Source: G001797105 sp964528155
GTDB lineage: Bacteria > Chloroflexota > Anaerolineae > Anaerolineales > E44-bin32
Reading direction: 5' to 3'
Assembly: GCA_964528155.1 (NCBI GenBank)
Contig: CAZGRL010000001.1
Coordinates: 1 to 64,000, forward strand
Length of the DNA stretch: 64,000 bases
Shown: positions 17,758-25,587 of the stretch, in pieces
Position numbering within the stretch: position 1 is the first letter of the stretch
How the letters are laid out: each line of letters starts with the position of its first letter
Position numbers and translations under genes: made by a program
Notes under the pieces: model-generated
What the model saw: only the letters and a program-made list of their open reading frames with translations
The model's database searches: none
Told to the model about the DNA's origin: nothing

Positions 17758-18774
17758 CTAGTCCTCCCCAGCGATCTGAAGCACCGCCGCCCCTCTGAGC
17801 TCCCCCCGCCTCATTCGATCCAGAGCTTCGTTGGCACCCTCAAGAGGGAACCTCTGGACTTCCGTTCGGACCGGCACGCCCGGGGCAACCTCAAGCAAGT
17901 CGATGGCATCTTCTCGGGTCAGGTTGGCCACCGAGCGAACCATGCGCTCACCCCACAGGATGCTATACGGGAATGCCGGGATGTCGCTCATGTGGATCCC
18001 GCCGCATATGACTCGACCTCCCTTCACGACGGCCTTGAGCGCTGCCGGGACCAGGGAGCCTACCGGGGCGAAGATAATCGCTGCGTCGAGTCCCTCCGGC
18101 GCAGGCTGATCCGACGGGCCTGCCCAAAGCGCGCCCAATTGTCGGGCGAACTCTTGCGCCTGGACATCGCCAGGGCGGGTGAAGGCATAGACATCCATCC
18201 CGCGATGGGTTGCGATCTGAGCGATGATATGGGCCGCCGCCCCAAAGCCGTAGATGCCCAGCCTGCCGATCCCTTCCCCGGCCAGGCGCAGGCAGCGATA
18301 CCCGATGAGACCGGCGCACATCAAGGGCGCCGCCTCCGCGTCGGGGTAGGCGTCCGGAACCGCGAAGACGTAGTCTTGATCGGCGACAGTGTACTCGGCG
18401 AACCCTCCATCGATCGTGTAGCCGGTGAACCCCGCCCGCTCGCACAGGTTCTCGTTCCCGCTCAGGCAGTAGCGGCACTCACCACATGTGGATCCAAGCC
18501 AGGGCACGCCGACTCGTTCCCCACCCTTGAAGCGTTCGACCCGATCGCCGATTTTCACGACCGTTCCGATAATCTCATGCCCCGGGATCAGAGGCAATTT
18601 GGGGCTGGTCAGTTCCTGATCGACGATGTGAAGGTCGGTGTGGCACACGCCACATGCGTGAACACGTATCAGGACCTGCCGGCTCCCCGGCTCAGGCACC
18701 TCGACCATCTTGGATTTCAACCGTTCGCCAGGGGTGGTGAGCACCATCGCCCGCATCTCATCTGGCTGATCCAT
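17758..18774 (-). CDS. zinc-dependent alcohol dehydrogenase
   Basis: Medium-chain dehydrogenase of 338 aa. Catalytic zinc ligands are in HACGVCHTD and PGHEIIG, and the structural zinc site is CGECRYCLSGNENLC. The Rossmann part reads GIYGFGAAAHII near residue 178. The sequence style (FTGYTIDGGFAEYT) resembles the AdhP / YahK-like NAD(P)-dependent alcohol dehydrogenases. GGGAAGAG precedes the ATG. It converges with the aminotransferase gene, 18 bases apart. Confidence 0.93.
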   Translation of the reverse strand: MDQPDEMRAMVLTTPGERLKSKMVEVPEPGSRQVLIRVHACGVCHTDLHIVDQELTSPKLPLIPGHEIIGTVVKIGDRVERFKGGERVGVPWLGSTCGECRYCLSGNENLCERAGFTGYTIDGGFAEYTVADQDYVFAVPDAYPDAEAAPLMCAGLIGYRCLRLAGEGIGRLGIYGFGAAAHIIAQIATHRGMDVYAFTRPGDVQAQEFARQLGALWAGPSDQPAPEGLDAAIIFAPVGSLVPAALKAVVKGGRVICGGIHMSDIPAFPYSILWGERMVRSVANLTREDAIDLLEVAPGVPVRTEVQRFPLEGANEALDRMRRGELRGAAVLQIAGED

Positions 18775-18864
18775 CTCTCTTCCCTTTCACTGAAGCAGCC
18801 TGTCCTCCGGCTGGGGCCTTGCCTCCGAGAGAATGCGACCCGGGCCCATCGTCAGCCAACATTC

Positions 18865-19353
18865 TCAAGCGCGGTCGGGAGGCCAGGTCTGCATGACTTG
18901 CCGCAGGATGGCGAACTCGCCGATGTGATAAGCGTTGTGATCGGAAACCACCAGGATCTCTCGCAGCACGCTGTATCCCGGCGCATGGGGAAGATCCCCT
19001 ATCAAGTCTGTCGTACGGTCTTCAACGATGGTCTCCAACGCCTGGTGGTCGGCCCGGAAGCCGGCCAGCGTGGCTTGCCAATCCGCTTGAGTGGCCTTCG
19101 CCTCTTTCGGCGGCCAGTTTTCATCGGGCCAGGCCGGGGAGACGTGGTTCGGATCCTGTATGAATTCCAGGATATCCCATTGGGCGATCCGGAGATGCTC
19201 CAACAGGTGCCACGGCGTGTAGCTGACGCCCGGTGGAAAATCGTTGATACGGTCTTGAGGGAACTCATCGACCGCATCATCGAAGCTCATATGCGCGTGA
19301 CCGCCCCGCAGGAGCTCCAGCAGCTGTGTGCGAAGAGCGCCTTCTGCATCCAT
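18865..19353 (-). CDS. DinB family protein
   Basis: A 162-aa four-helix protein: LLELLRGGHAHMSFDDAVDEFP, PWHLLEHLRIAQWDILEFI with the conserved histidine, and a C-terminal VSDHNAYHIGEFAILRQVM carrying the other two metal-binding histidines. AGGAGG lies 9 bases before the ATG. The enzymatic activity of this subfamily is not known. It is distinct from the ClbS-like protein at 15.8 kb, with little similarity beyond the fold pattern. Confidence 0.88.
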   Translation of the reverse strand: MDAEGALRTQLLELLRGGHAHMSFDDAVDEFPQDRINDFPPGVSYTPWHLLEHLRIAQWDILEFIQDPNHVSPAWPDENWPPKEAKATQADWQATLAGFRADHQALETIVEDRTTDLIGDLPHAPGYSVLREILVVSDHNAYHIGEFAILRQVMQTWPPDRA

Positions 19354-19498
19354 CGATGTTGTCCTCCTGTGTCAGAGTTGTCCGCGAAGCATTCACCCAT
19401 GTCGATTGTAATCCTGCCCCTTGGCGTGATATGGCTATCGGAGCCTTCGATGACTACCTTTTCTAAGGTCACCTTACGATGATTTAAGGGAAGAGTAG

Positions 19499-19528
19499 TT
19501 GACTCGTCTACACGACAAGTGCTAGCAT
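19499..19528 (+). promoter_or_regulatory. sigma-70-like promoter driving the unassigned ncRNA
   Basis: TTGACT at 19499-19504 (5 of 6 to the -35 consensus), an 18-base spacer, and TAGCAT at 19523-19528 (4 of 6 to the -10 consensus). Transcription would begin near 19535, about 315 bases before a strong terminator, with no open frame in between. Confidence 0.6.
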
Positions 19529-19534
19529 CGCTCT

Positions 19535-19851
19535 ACCGGAGGGGGCCCCTTGAAGCCCAGAAACGGGCGGCGGAGGATGGCCACCGAAGACAAACTGAAG
19601 TTGGCAAGCGGGTCGTATAAAAGCGAAAACCGTGAGCTGGTCGAACGACCGAAAGGTCGAAGAAGCCAGCAAGCGAGAGACCTGCTCTTGCAGCAGGATC
19701 ACTCGGAAGCCAGCGTAGGGTTCTCCTGACTCTTCGGAGTCTGGAGTGAGTAGGTGGCCGGAAACTGAGCCCGGGGGTAAGCTACGAGGTGTCTCCTCTG
19801 GCGATTTAACCAGCCCAGCCTCGACGTGCTCTGTGCCGTCGAGGCCTTTTT
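19535..19851 (+). ncRNA. unassigned structured non-coding RNA, about 315 nt
   Basis: A promoter-to-terminator unit without a coding frame. Predicted by eye: hairpin GCCC(19555)/GGGC(19565); long-range helix GGCCACC 19579-19585 with GGTGGCC 19753-19759 closing a multi-branch domain; inside it GCTGG/CCAGC (19636/19666) stacked on CGACC-GAAA-GGTCG (19646-19659); CCTGCT/AGCAGG (19681-19697); GACTC-TTCG-GAGTC (19728-19741); then GAGG/CCTC (19786-19798) and CTGG/CCAG (19798-19813). GNRA and UUCG loops argue for a folded RNA. I looked for the signatures of RNase P, tmRNA, SRP RNA, T-box, TPP, FMN and cobalamin riboswitches and did not find them; 6S RNA cannot be excluded. The neighbour hpt is on the opposite strand, so it is not a leader. 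Confidence 0.65.
19818..19851 (+). terminator. Rho-independent terminator of the ncRNA
   Basis: Perfect 9-bp stem GCCTCGACG (19818-19826) with CGTCGAGGC (19837-19845), a 10-base loop, then CTTTTT. It lies 26 bases before the end of the convergent hpt gene. Confidence 0.9.
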
Positions 19852-19876
19852 CCCCCGTGTTTGGCTGACTTGAGAA

Positions 19877-20443
19877 CTAAGGAACCGCTCCGTTCACCCG
19901 GCATGCCGCGATGTAGGGCAGTTGACGGTATTGCTGGCGATAGTGCATTCCGTAACCAACGAGGAAGTCATCCGGCGCATCGAAACCGACGTAGTCGAGC
20001 GGGACCTTGATCAATCGACGTTGAGGCCGGCTCAGCAAGGCACAAACACGGAGAGAGGCCGGACCGCGCGCCTGGAGCGTCCCCAGAATATGACTCAGGG
20101 TCAAGCCGGTATCGACGAGATCCTCAACCAGCACGGCGTGGCGTCCGCCAAGGGGGATCTCCAGATCTTTGAGAACACGTACAGCGCCGTGCGTCTGCTG
20201 CGGCGGGCCGAAACGCGAGATCGCCATGAAATCCACTTCCACCGGGATCGTGAGCATCCGAAGAAGATCGGCCATGAACATGACCGTTCCCGTCAAGACG
20301 CCGATGACGACGGGGTTCTTGTCGATGTAGTCGGTGGAGAGATCGGCCGCCAACTCCGCCACCCGATGTCGAATCTGATCTTCACCGAAGACCACTGGGC
20401 CGAGCTGGGTCAAGGCGGGCCGGGCCGAGTCACCCGGCTGCAT
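19877..20443 (-). CDS. hpt: hypoxanthine phosphoribosyltransferase
   Basis: Purine salvage enzyme converting hypoxanthine (and usually guanine) with PRPP to IMP/GMP. The PRPP-binding loop is VLVEDLVDTGLTL near residue 105; GVLTGTVMFMADLLR and VDFMAISRFG precede it, and DDFLVGYGMHYRQQYRQLPYIA near the C-terminus is the family purine-binding region. Its 188 residues fit the family. It overlaps the upstream PD-(D/E)XK-like gene by 14 bases, so the two are translationally coupled. Confidence 0.94.
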   Translation of the reverse strand: MQPGDSARPALTQLGPVVFGEDQIRHRVAELAADLSTDYIDKNPVVIGVLTGTVMFMADLLRMLTIPVEVDFMAISRFGPPQQTHGAVRVLKDLEIPLGGRHAVLVEDLVDTGLTLSHILGTLQARGPASLRVCALLSRPQRRLIKVPLDYVGFDAPDDFLVGYGMHYRQQYRQLPYIAACRVNGAVP

Positions 20444-20822
20444 CGAAGTCCGCCGGATTGCCGATGATGTTGGGAAGATCCGCCTCCATGCCGTATTTGA
20501 CCAGCAAGGCGATCATCTGCTTACGATCGATGAGCTTGATGCTCACGTCAGGATAAAGCTGGCGCATGCGGCGGATCTTGCGGTGCTTCAGTCTGGCGAG
20601 TGTGTGCCGCAACGTGGTCAGCTCGATAAACAGACCGTGACCCGGGAGGTAGAAATCCGGAGTGATGGCCTCGAGGACGTTCCCCTCTTCGTCCGTCGCC
20701 AGGGGGAAAGTCCGCAGCTCGTACTCCCAGACAATGCCGTAGAAACTGAGAAGCCGAGTTCGCTCGGCTTCAACCGGGTGTACAAACGCCTTCGGCGGGT
20801 TGGGGTTCTCTACAGCATCCAC
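20430..20822 (-). CDS. small protein with restriction-endonuclease-like (PD-(D/E)XK) motif
   Basis: A 130-aa protein from GTG 20822. The centre reads EAITPDFYLPGHGLFIELTTL: Asp of the PD pair, then Glu-x-Thr in the next strand, as in minimal PD-(D/E)XK nuclease folds. It is followed by a basic helix (LARLKHRKIRRMRQLYP) and a VSIKLIDRKQMIAL strand-helix. The usual catalytic Lys is Thr in E-L-T, so activity is uncertain. Co-transcription with hpt suggests a role tied to nucleotide metabolism or just a convenient operon. I do not recognise a named family. Confidence 0.7.
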   Translation of the reverse strand: MDAVENPNPPKAFVHPVEAERTRLLSFYGIVWEYELRTFPLATDEEGNVLEAITPDFYLPGHGLFIELTTLRHTLARLKHRKIRRMRQLYPDVSIKLIDRKQMIALLVKYGMEADLPNIIGNPADFDAAG

Positions 20823-21134
20823 ATCGGGGGGAAATCTTACTTCCTGCGCAGCCGGCTGTCAAACCAAAGCGTCAATCCTGGCGTCAGAGAGAAGCGGCAC
20901 CCCCATCCGTGGCCCTTCTAGGCAACTGGTTGGCCTGCCCTCAGGACCACCTGAGCCATGCGAAGGCGGCCTGGGGATCACCCTGAAGATCGCCCGGCTG
21001 CTCGCCGTTCGCAGGCCCGACTCCTGGTGATCAGGTTCGCCCGGTATCGGGGGCCCTGCGAGAGGCAGTTGGCCGGCGAGAGGTGCTCGTTGTGGCCGGC
21101 TGCGAGCGCTCCCTGCCCTCCCCGTGGGCCGAAC
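20823..21134. other. intergenic stretch between divergent genes, no gene
   Basis: About 310 bases between the PD-(D/E)XK-like gene (minus) and the ArsR-type gene (plus). An open frame continues upstream of the ArsR start but has no conserved look and lies before its promoter. No RNA gene was recognised. Confidence 0.5.
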
Positions 21135-21197
21135 TTGACTCCATCGCCATATGGGTATATGATTATCGCGGTAACCCCAATATTCGGGTTACCGCGA
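21135..21197 (+). promoter_or_regulatory. promoter with palindromic operator for the ArsR-type regulator
   Basis: TTGACT at 21135-21140, an exact 17-base spacer, and TATGAT at 21158-21163 form a near-consensus sigma-70 promoter. A perfect 12-bp inverted repeat, TCGCGGTAACCC (21166-21177) and GGGTTACCGCGA (21186-21197) with an 8-base centre, sits over the expected start point. The position suggests autorepression by the downstream ArsR-family protein. It could also form an RNA hairpin in the 5' leader. Confidence 0.7.
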
Positions 21198-21233
21198 GAC
21201 AAGCATCACACTCTGGCATCGGAGGCACAAACC

Positions 21234-22349
21234 ATGCCCGCTCCCGTCAGCGACATCGTCACCCCTGCCCGGGTCGACCGGGTCATGATCGGGGTTGAAC
21301 CAGCGCACAATTGCATCCAGAGCCTGTTCTTGTTGACCATGTCGGATGAGCTATCCGGTTTGAACGACTGGGTGATCCGCACGGTCGACCGGCTTTCGCC
21401 CGAAGAACGCAAGCGCAACACCGTAGTCACCCTCGGCCTGCACTACGCCGTTGTCCCCGACCGCAGTTGGTCCAGTTTCCCCGCCTACCTTGAGCATTTG
21501 GCGGCCGTGAACCCTGTCGAGCTCCGCGACAAGGTCCTGAAAACATACGCCCGCATGCCTGGGCCCGGAAGCAAGGACCACTTTCTACTTGATGAAGAGT
21601 CGGTCACGCTTGACGTCGGTGCCTGGCTGGAGAGCCCGGAGGTCTTCCTGTCCTCCCTCAGACAGCGGTTTGATGAGCCGCACATCAATCCCGAGATTGA
21701 GACCGAAGCCTACTCCTACCTGATCGATCCCCCGGCCATGCAGACACTGATCGTCGAGCATCTGCGCTACATGTGGGAGGAGTACCTGGCGACCGAATGG
21801 GAGCGAAAGGAGCCCGTCCTGATGGATGCCGTCAGGGCGTTCCGAGAGACGGATTTCACTCAGATGGGCAACCTGGAAGCCGCCCGCTTTGTCACCGGCC
21901 AACCATTGGACAATGAAAGCTGGCAGGCATGGCTCGAACGCGCCGAGCGGGTGATCTTCGTACCCAGCCCTCACGCTGGTCCTTATCTGGGGAGGTTCCT
22001 CGTCGGGCATGTCATGTGGGTTCTGTTCGGCGCCAGACTTCCGTCAACCTCCGGCTTGCAGACCCACGAACTGAGCCGGGCGGCGATCATCGTCCGCCTG
22101 AGCGCGCTCACCGACGATACACGCCTCCAGATCTTGAGGATGATTGCAGACGCAGGAGAGATGCGATCTCAGGAAGTCATCGATGGACTCGGGATCAGTC
22201 AGTCAGCCGCCTCGCGTCACCTGAAACAGTTGAGCGCCACCGGCTATCTCTCCGAAAGAAGGTGCGACGGCGGCAAGTGCTATCAGTTGAGCCGCTCTGG
22301 AATCGAAGAGACGCTGGCTGCGGTTTCGAAGTTCCTTCTGGGGGACTGA
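21234..22349 (+). CDS. ArsR-family winged-helix regulator with large N-terminal domain
   Basis: A 371-aa protein. The last 85 residues are an ArsR-type DNA-binding domain: LSALTDDTRLQILRMI, SQEVIDGLGISQSAASRHLKQLSATGYLSERR, then KCYQLS. The first ~280 residues form a separate helical domain without a recognised motif, probably ligand-sensing or for dimer formation; similar long ArsR proteins occur in Chloroflexota and Actinobacteria. GGAGG is 8 bases before the ATG at 21234. The frame is open for 276 bases upstream, but that part contains the promoter and operator, so the short start is right. Confidence 0.88.
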   Translation: MPAPVSDIVTPARVDRVMIGVEPAHNCIQSLFLLTMSDELSGLNDWVIRTVDRLSPEERKRNTVVTLGLHYAVVPDRSWSSFPAYLEHLAAVNPVELRDKVLKTYARMPGPGSKDHFLLDEESVTLDVGAWLESPEVFLSSLRQRFDEPHINPEIETEAYSYLIDPPAMQTLIVEHLRYMWEEYLATEWERKEPVLMDAVRAFRETDFTQMGNLEAARFVTGQPLDNESWQAWLERAERVIFVPSPHAGPYLGRFLVGHVMWVLFGARLPSTSGLQTHELSRAAIIVRLSALTDDTRLQILRMIADAGEMRSQEVIDGLGISQSAASRHLKQLSATGYLSERRCDGGKCYQLSRSGIEETLAAVSKFLLGD

Positions 22350-22421
22350 CAACCGTCAGCGTGTTGGCCAAACGAGCTCACATGCGGAGGGCCGGAGAGC
22401 CGACCCCCGGGAGGAAATGCG

Positions 22422-22700
22422 ATGGTTAGGTGGTCCGAAGTCATCGAAGCGCAGAGAAGGTGGAAGGATGAGATCGCACGCGCCGACGGCCGGCGCGAGT
22501 GGCGGCAACCGCGTCGCCCGGCTCGTTTGGTCATGGCCTATCGACGCGCTCTGGCTTCCTTGGGCGGGATGCTGGTCTCCCTGGGTTGTCATCTACAGTC
22601 CGGCTACCAGGCATGGACCCGCGCGGAAGAAACTCGCTTCTCATCGGGCCTGACATCCGATAGTCTCGTGGCTGAGAACAACTCTGGCCCGTGCAGGTAG
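22422..22700 (+). CDS. small basic hypothetical protein downstream of ArsR regulator
   Basis: A 92-aa protein with a good ribosome site (GGGAGGAAA, 7 bases before ATG). It opens with VRWSEVIEAQRRWKDEIARADG, an amphipathic basic helix, and continues with a semi-hydrophobic AYRRALASLGGMLVSLGCHLQ helix. The layout (helix, then short hydrophobic helix) suggests a membrane-associated peptide. It is 72 bases after the ArsR gene and likely in the same transcript. No known function. Confidence 0.6.
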   Translation: MVRWSEVIEAQRRWKDEIARADGRREWRQPRRPARLVMAYRRALASLGGMLVSLGCHLQSGYQAWTRAEETRFSSGLTSDSLVAENNSGPCR

Positions 22701-22898
22701 ATCCCCACTCGACCGTGACTGCCAGCGAGTCACCGTCCCCTCCTCCGTGCTGGGCGGGATCCTCGGGCGGCCGGCTCGCCCCGGACGTGTTTCTCCGCGA
22801 AAGGGAAGGCGGCCACCGAGGATCCCCCGAGCAGAGCCCCACGGTTGAAAGCCTGCATTGCTGGCGCGACCTTGCCGAGCAGCAGGTAGCCTGAACCG

Positions 22899-23387
22899 CT
22901 AGGGCAGGGGATGCGCCGCGAAGAATTCCCAACTCAATCCCGTAGCTGAGATCTCCTGAGTGGGCGTATCCGCCGAGCCGCGAGGTTTGTTCCCCCCCGG
23001 CCATGCATGCCCGCCTCCCACAACCGTGTAGAGTTCAACCGACGTCCCCTGATCACATGGACCATATCGTTCGTGGATGATTCCCCTGATCGGTCCCGGC
23101 TGGGGTGACGCGGGCAGCCGTCGAAGTCAAGCCAGAAATCGATCGTTTGCCGGACAGAGACGAAGTCAACCTGTGAGATCGACTTGTCGCCGATCCCACC
23201 GTCAAAGGGCGCGTTCTCGTCGGCGGTTCCGTCGCTCCCTGCCGCCGACGGAAAGCGACCGAGTGTAGGTGCCAGCGATCAGCCCGCCGGACTGACCCGC
23301 CGCAGGGATAGACGGAGCGGTCGCCTGTCCGATTCCCCCACACGCCAACAGGCTCACCACCAGAACGAGCCCCGCGACAGCCATCAT
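22899..23387 (-). pseudogene. decayed secreted esterase (LpqC / PHB-depolymerase-like lipoprotein), internal deletion
   Basis: The N-terminus (ATG 23387) is a lipoprotein signal with lipobox LLAC followed by GTYTRSLSVGGRER, the start of the LpqC-type alpha/beta hydrolases. The sequence then jumps directly, out of frame, to GTADENAPFDGG (23207-23242), the region around the catalytic Asp near the C-terminus of this family, so about 150-200 codons including the nucleophile are missing. Further downstream another frame reads YGPC, then GTSVELYTVVGGGHAWPGG with the catalytic His, and ends with SWEFFAAHPLP and a TAG at 22899. At least two frame changes plus the deletion make it non-functional. Confidence 0.75.
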
Positions 23388-23496
23388 GCGCCGGCGAGCC
23401 TTGGCCGCCCGAGTCGAGAGAACATCAAACCGATGGAGCCGCCTCGGCCGGGGAGCTAGTTCCAGCACTCCAGGCGTCGGAGACGGGTTGATGCCG

Positions 23497-23868
23497 TCAG
23501 TGCAGCCCATCGACGAAGTCCCTCGACTCTTTGAACCCCCGGCCGGTGTGTTCCCGGACGAGTTTGATCGCCTCGATCTTTCGCCGCCGTGCAAGCAAGG
23601 CTCGGGCTTCAGAGACGACCTCTGGCGCCACCGTATCGGCGCCCGCTCGCGGCGATTGCTCGCCCCGCTGGACGAGTAGCCACAGCAGATTGCCTCTCAC
23701 CCCCGGCATGCGGGCGTCAATCGGCTCCGCCGAGCGGTCAGGTCCTGCTGAGCTATCCGGGCGCACCACATCCTGAACGGCGCTCCGCCTCCAGTCCACC
23801 AGCAAGGCCGCTACGACCGCCAGGAGCAGGGCTCCCCCGAGCAGGATGAGCAGATCCGTTGGGGTCAT
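23497..23868 (-). CDS. membrane protein with ribosomal L7/L12 C-terminal-like domain
   Basis: A 123-aa protein with one N-terminal membrane helix (LLILLGGALLLAVVAALLV, residues 6-24), a flexible middle, and a last 36 residues that read ARALLARRRKIEAIKLVREHTGRGFKESRDFVD. This matches the C-terminal fold of bL12, in which KIAVIKxVREITGLGLKEAKD is conserved. Such membrane-anchored L12-like proteins are known in several bacteria, but their role is unclear. It is not the ribosomal protein itself, since the N-terminal dimerisation domain is absent. Confidence 0.8.
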   Translation of the reverse strand: MTPTDLLILLGGALLLAVVAALLVDWRRSAVQDVVRPDSSAGPDRSAEPIDARMPGVRGNLLWLLVQRGEQSPRAGADTVAPEVVSEARALLARRRKIEAIKLVREHTGRGFKESRDFVDGLH

Positions 23869-24112
23869 CGCACCTCATTGCGCCAGGCGGCGCGATCGGC
23901 GATATCCGACAGATCGCCTGAGGCGCTCAGATCAGCGCTTGAGGCCTCATTCTAAGAGTCGCGTTCAGCCAGGGCAACGGAACCCTAGTCCGGCATCCTG
24001 CCCGCCGGCGCGGCTCGCAAGAAACAAGACACGCAGGATCCGCGGCAGGATTGGTCCGCGAACCCCGCGTGTTGGGTTCGGTCTGTTTTCTACAGCTCAG
24101 GGCTTCTACCGA

Positions 24113-24589
24113 CTACTCGTCTTCTCCTGTTTGATCGGACAGGTAACTTTCCAGCCCCATTTGGGCGATCTGGGAGCGCTGTTTCTCCGCCCAGTCGACG
24201 TGATCCTCTTCCATCTTGAGGATCTTCGTCAACAGGTCAGCCGTAGCCTGATCGTCTCCCTCGTGGGCCAGGCGGATGCCGGCATTGTATGCCTTGACCG
24301 CGCCTATCTCTGCTTCCTGGTCGCCCCCGATAATCTCGGGCACATCCTTCCCGATCTTTATCGGATTGAGCTTGGACACCTGGGGAGCCCCTTCCAGGAA
24401 GATGATCCGTTCGATCAACCATTCGGCATGATGCATCTCATCGATCGCTTGCTTCTCGATCGCCGAATGCAACTTACCGTAGCCCCAGTGAGAACACATT
24501 TCTGCGTGAACCATATATTGGTTGACGGCCGTCAATTCATCGGCCAGAAGCTGGTTCAGTACCTCGAGCATTTCTGCAGTGCTTTTCAT
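24113..24589 (-). CDS. bfr: bacterioferritin
   Basis: Iron-storage ferritin of 158 aa. The diiron ligands appear in DELTAVNQY, HHAEWLIERI (with Glu and His), and KMEEDHVDW. The Met that coordinates heme in Escherichia coli Bfr is present in DEMHHAE (near residue 52). An ideal GGAGGT site precedes the ATG. Given the very large heme-protein content of this region, local iron storage fits, but bfr is common in general. It stands as a single gene. Confidence 0.95.
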   Translation of the reverse strand: MKSTAEMLEVLNQLLADELTAVNQYMVHAEMCSHWGYGKLHSAIEKQAIDEMHHAEWLIERIIFLEGAPQVSKLNPIKIGKDVPEIIGGDQEAEIGAVKAYNAGIRLAHEGDDQATADLLTKILKMEEDHVDWAEKQRSQIAQMGLESYLSDQTGEDE

Positions 24590-24893
24590 TCGTGACCTCC
24601 GTGGTGTCGACGATGCTCATACGAGACGAAGCACAACCAACCGCAGAATACCATCCCCCGGCTTGTGACTGTCGTCCTCGTTGGTTCCGTTCTTTCAGTA
24701 TATCCGTCTTTGACCGTCCATGTCGAGCAGCTTCGGCAAATGGCGTGTACCCGGCGGTATGTCGCGCGCCGCGGAGCCGACCTGGCGTAGAGCAACAGAA
24801 TTCCAGATGCATCCCGCCAAATGAGGATATCTTCTGTCTCATTATGCCGGCCTTGATTGAAATCTCTCACAGCGGCAGTATGCCCGGCGACAT
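24590..24893. other. intergenic stretch, no gene seen
   Basis: About 300 bases upstream of bfr and downstream of the class II aldolase gene, all minus strand. Apart from the bfr ribosome site I see no confident promoter, operator or RNA element. Confidence 0.5.
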
Positions 24894-25538
24894 CTAGCCA
24901 CCGAGGCGGAACGCCTGCGCGAGTACTGCGAGCAAGGTGAGGCCCGCTGCCTCTATGCTGCCACCCCATACGACGACACCGTCCTCGTGCCCTTGCATGA
25001 CCAATAGTCGACGTGGCGGCTCGGACTGGACGACTTGCTGGACCTCCCTGGCCATCCTTGGAGTCCCATAAGTCGCCCCGACCGCGGTCGTGGGCAGAGC
25101 CAACTGGCGCGCCCGCCGCCAAATCTCAGGCGAATGCACGTGCATGACACAGTATGTGTCCTCGCTGACCTCATAGACCGCCGCGTGAGTTAACGCTTCT
25201 GATGACGGCTTTATGGGGCCTCTCGCTTCGAGTCTGTTGTGGGCGATGTCCCAGCCGCTGACAACGGCGAAATGCTCCGGGCCTAGATCAACCAGGTGGC
25301 CCGTTTGAGAGCCGGTGATGATGAACGGGGATCGATCCACGCTGTGGCCTTCATGCCGGAGCCGCAGGCTGATGTTGCCGAAGCCGAGCCCCATGTATCG
25401 CGCCGAGTCCTGGCCGAGCAATCCCAGAAGCCGAAGCATTCTCCGCCAGGCGATGAGCTCATCCAAGCCCTCAACCTCCTTGGGCTGTCCCAGGGTAAAC
25501 GCAAGCTGATACTGGATGACCCCTTCCTGGTCGCTCAT
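24894..25538 (-). CDS. class II aldolase/adducin family protein
   Basis: A 214-aa protein with the fold of L-fuculose/L-ribulose phosphate aldolases. GFGNISLRL is the phosphate-binding region; KPSSEALTHAAVY contains the catalytic Glu equivalent; MHVHSPEIW supplies two zinc-binding histidines and MQGHEDGVVVWG the third. The substrate is unknown. In some organisms such enzymes take part in methionine salvage or sugar breakdown, but no such genes are next to it. Confidence 0.85.
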   Translation of the reverse strand: MSDQEGVIQYQLAFTLGQPKEVEGLDELIAWRRMLRLLGLLGQDSARYMGLGFGNISLRLRHEGHSVDRSPFIITGSQTGHLVDLGPEHFAVVSGWDIAHNRLEARGPIKPSSEALTHAAVYEVSEDTYCVMHVHSPEIWRRARQLALPTTAVGATYGTPRMAREVQQVVQSEPPRRLLVMQGHEDGVVVWGGSIEAAGLTLLAVLAQAFRLGG

Positions 25539-25587
25539 CTTCGGTCCTGGCTCCGCGGGATCGCTCGCGGCGGCTCCGCCTTGCCAC

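Noticed and set aside
17992..19482. Plus-strand open frame of 496 codons opposite the alcohol dehydrogenase and DinB genes
   Set aside because: No recognisable motif, no ribosome site, and both minus-strand genes are certain.
20958..21233. Extended N-terminus for the ArsR-type regulator
   Set aside because: The extra 92 codons would run through the promoter and operator, and a good ribosome site precedes the ATG at 21234.
22531..23004. Minus-strand frame of 157 codons
   Set aside because: Low-complexity composition, overlaps the esterase remnant and the small protein gene, no conserved motif.
23053..23343. Two overlapping small minus-strand frames as separate genes
   Set aside because: They are out-of-frame pieces of the decayed esterase.
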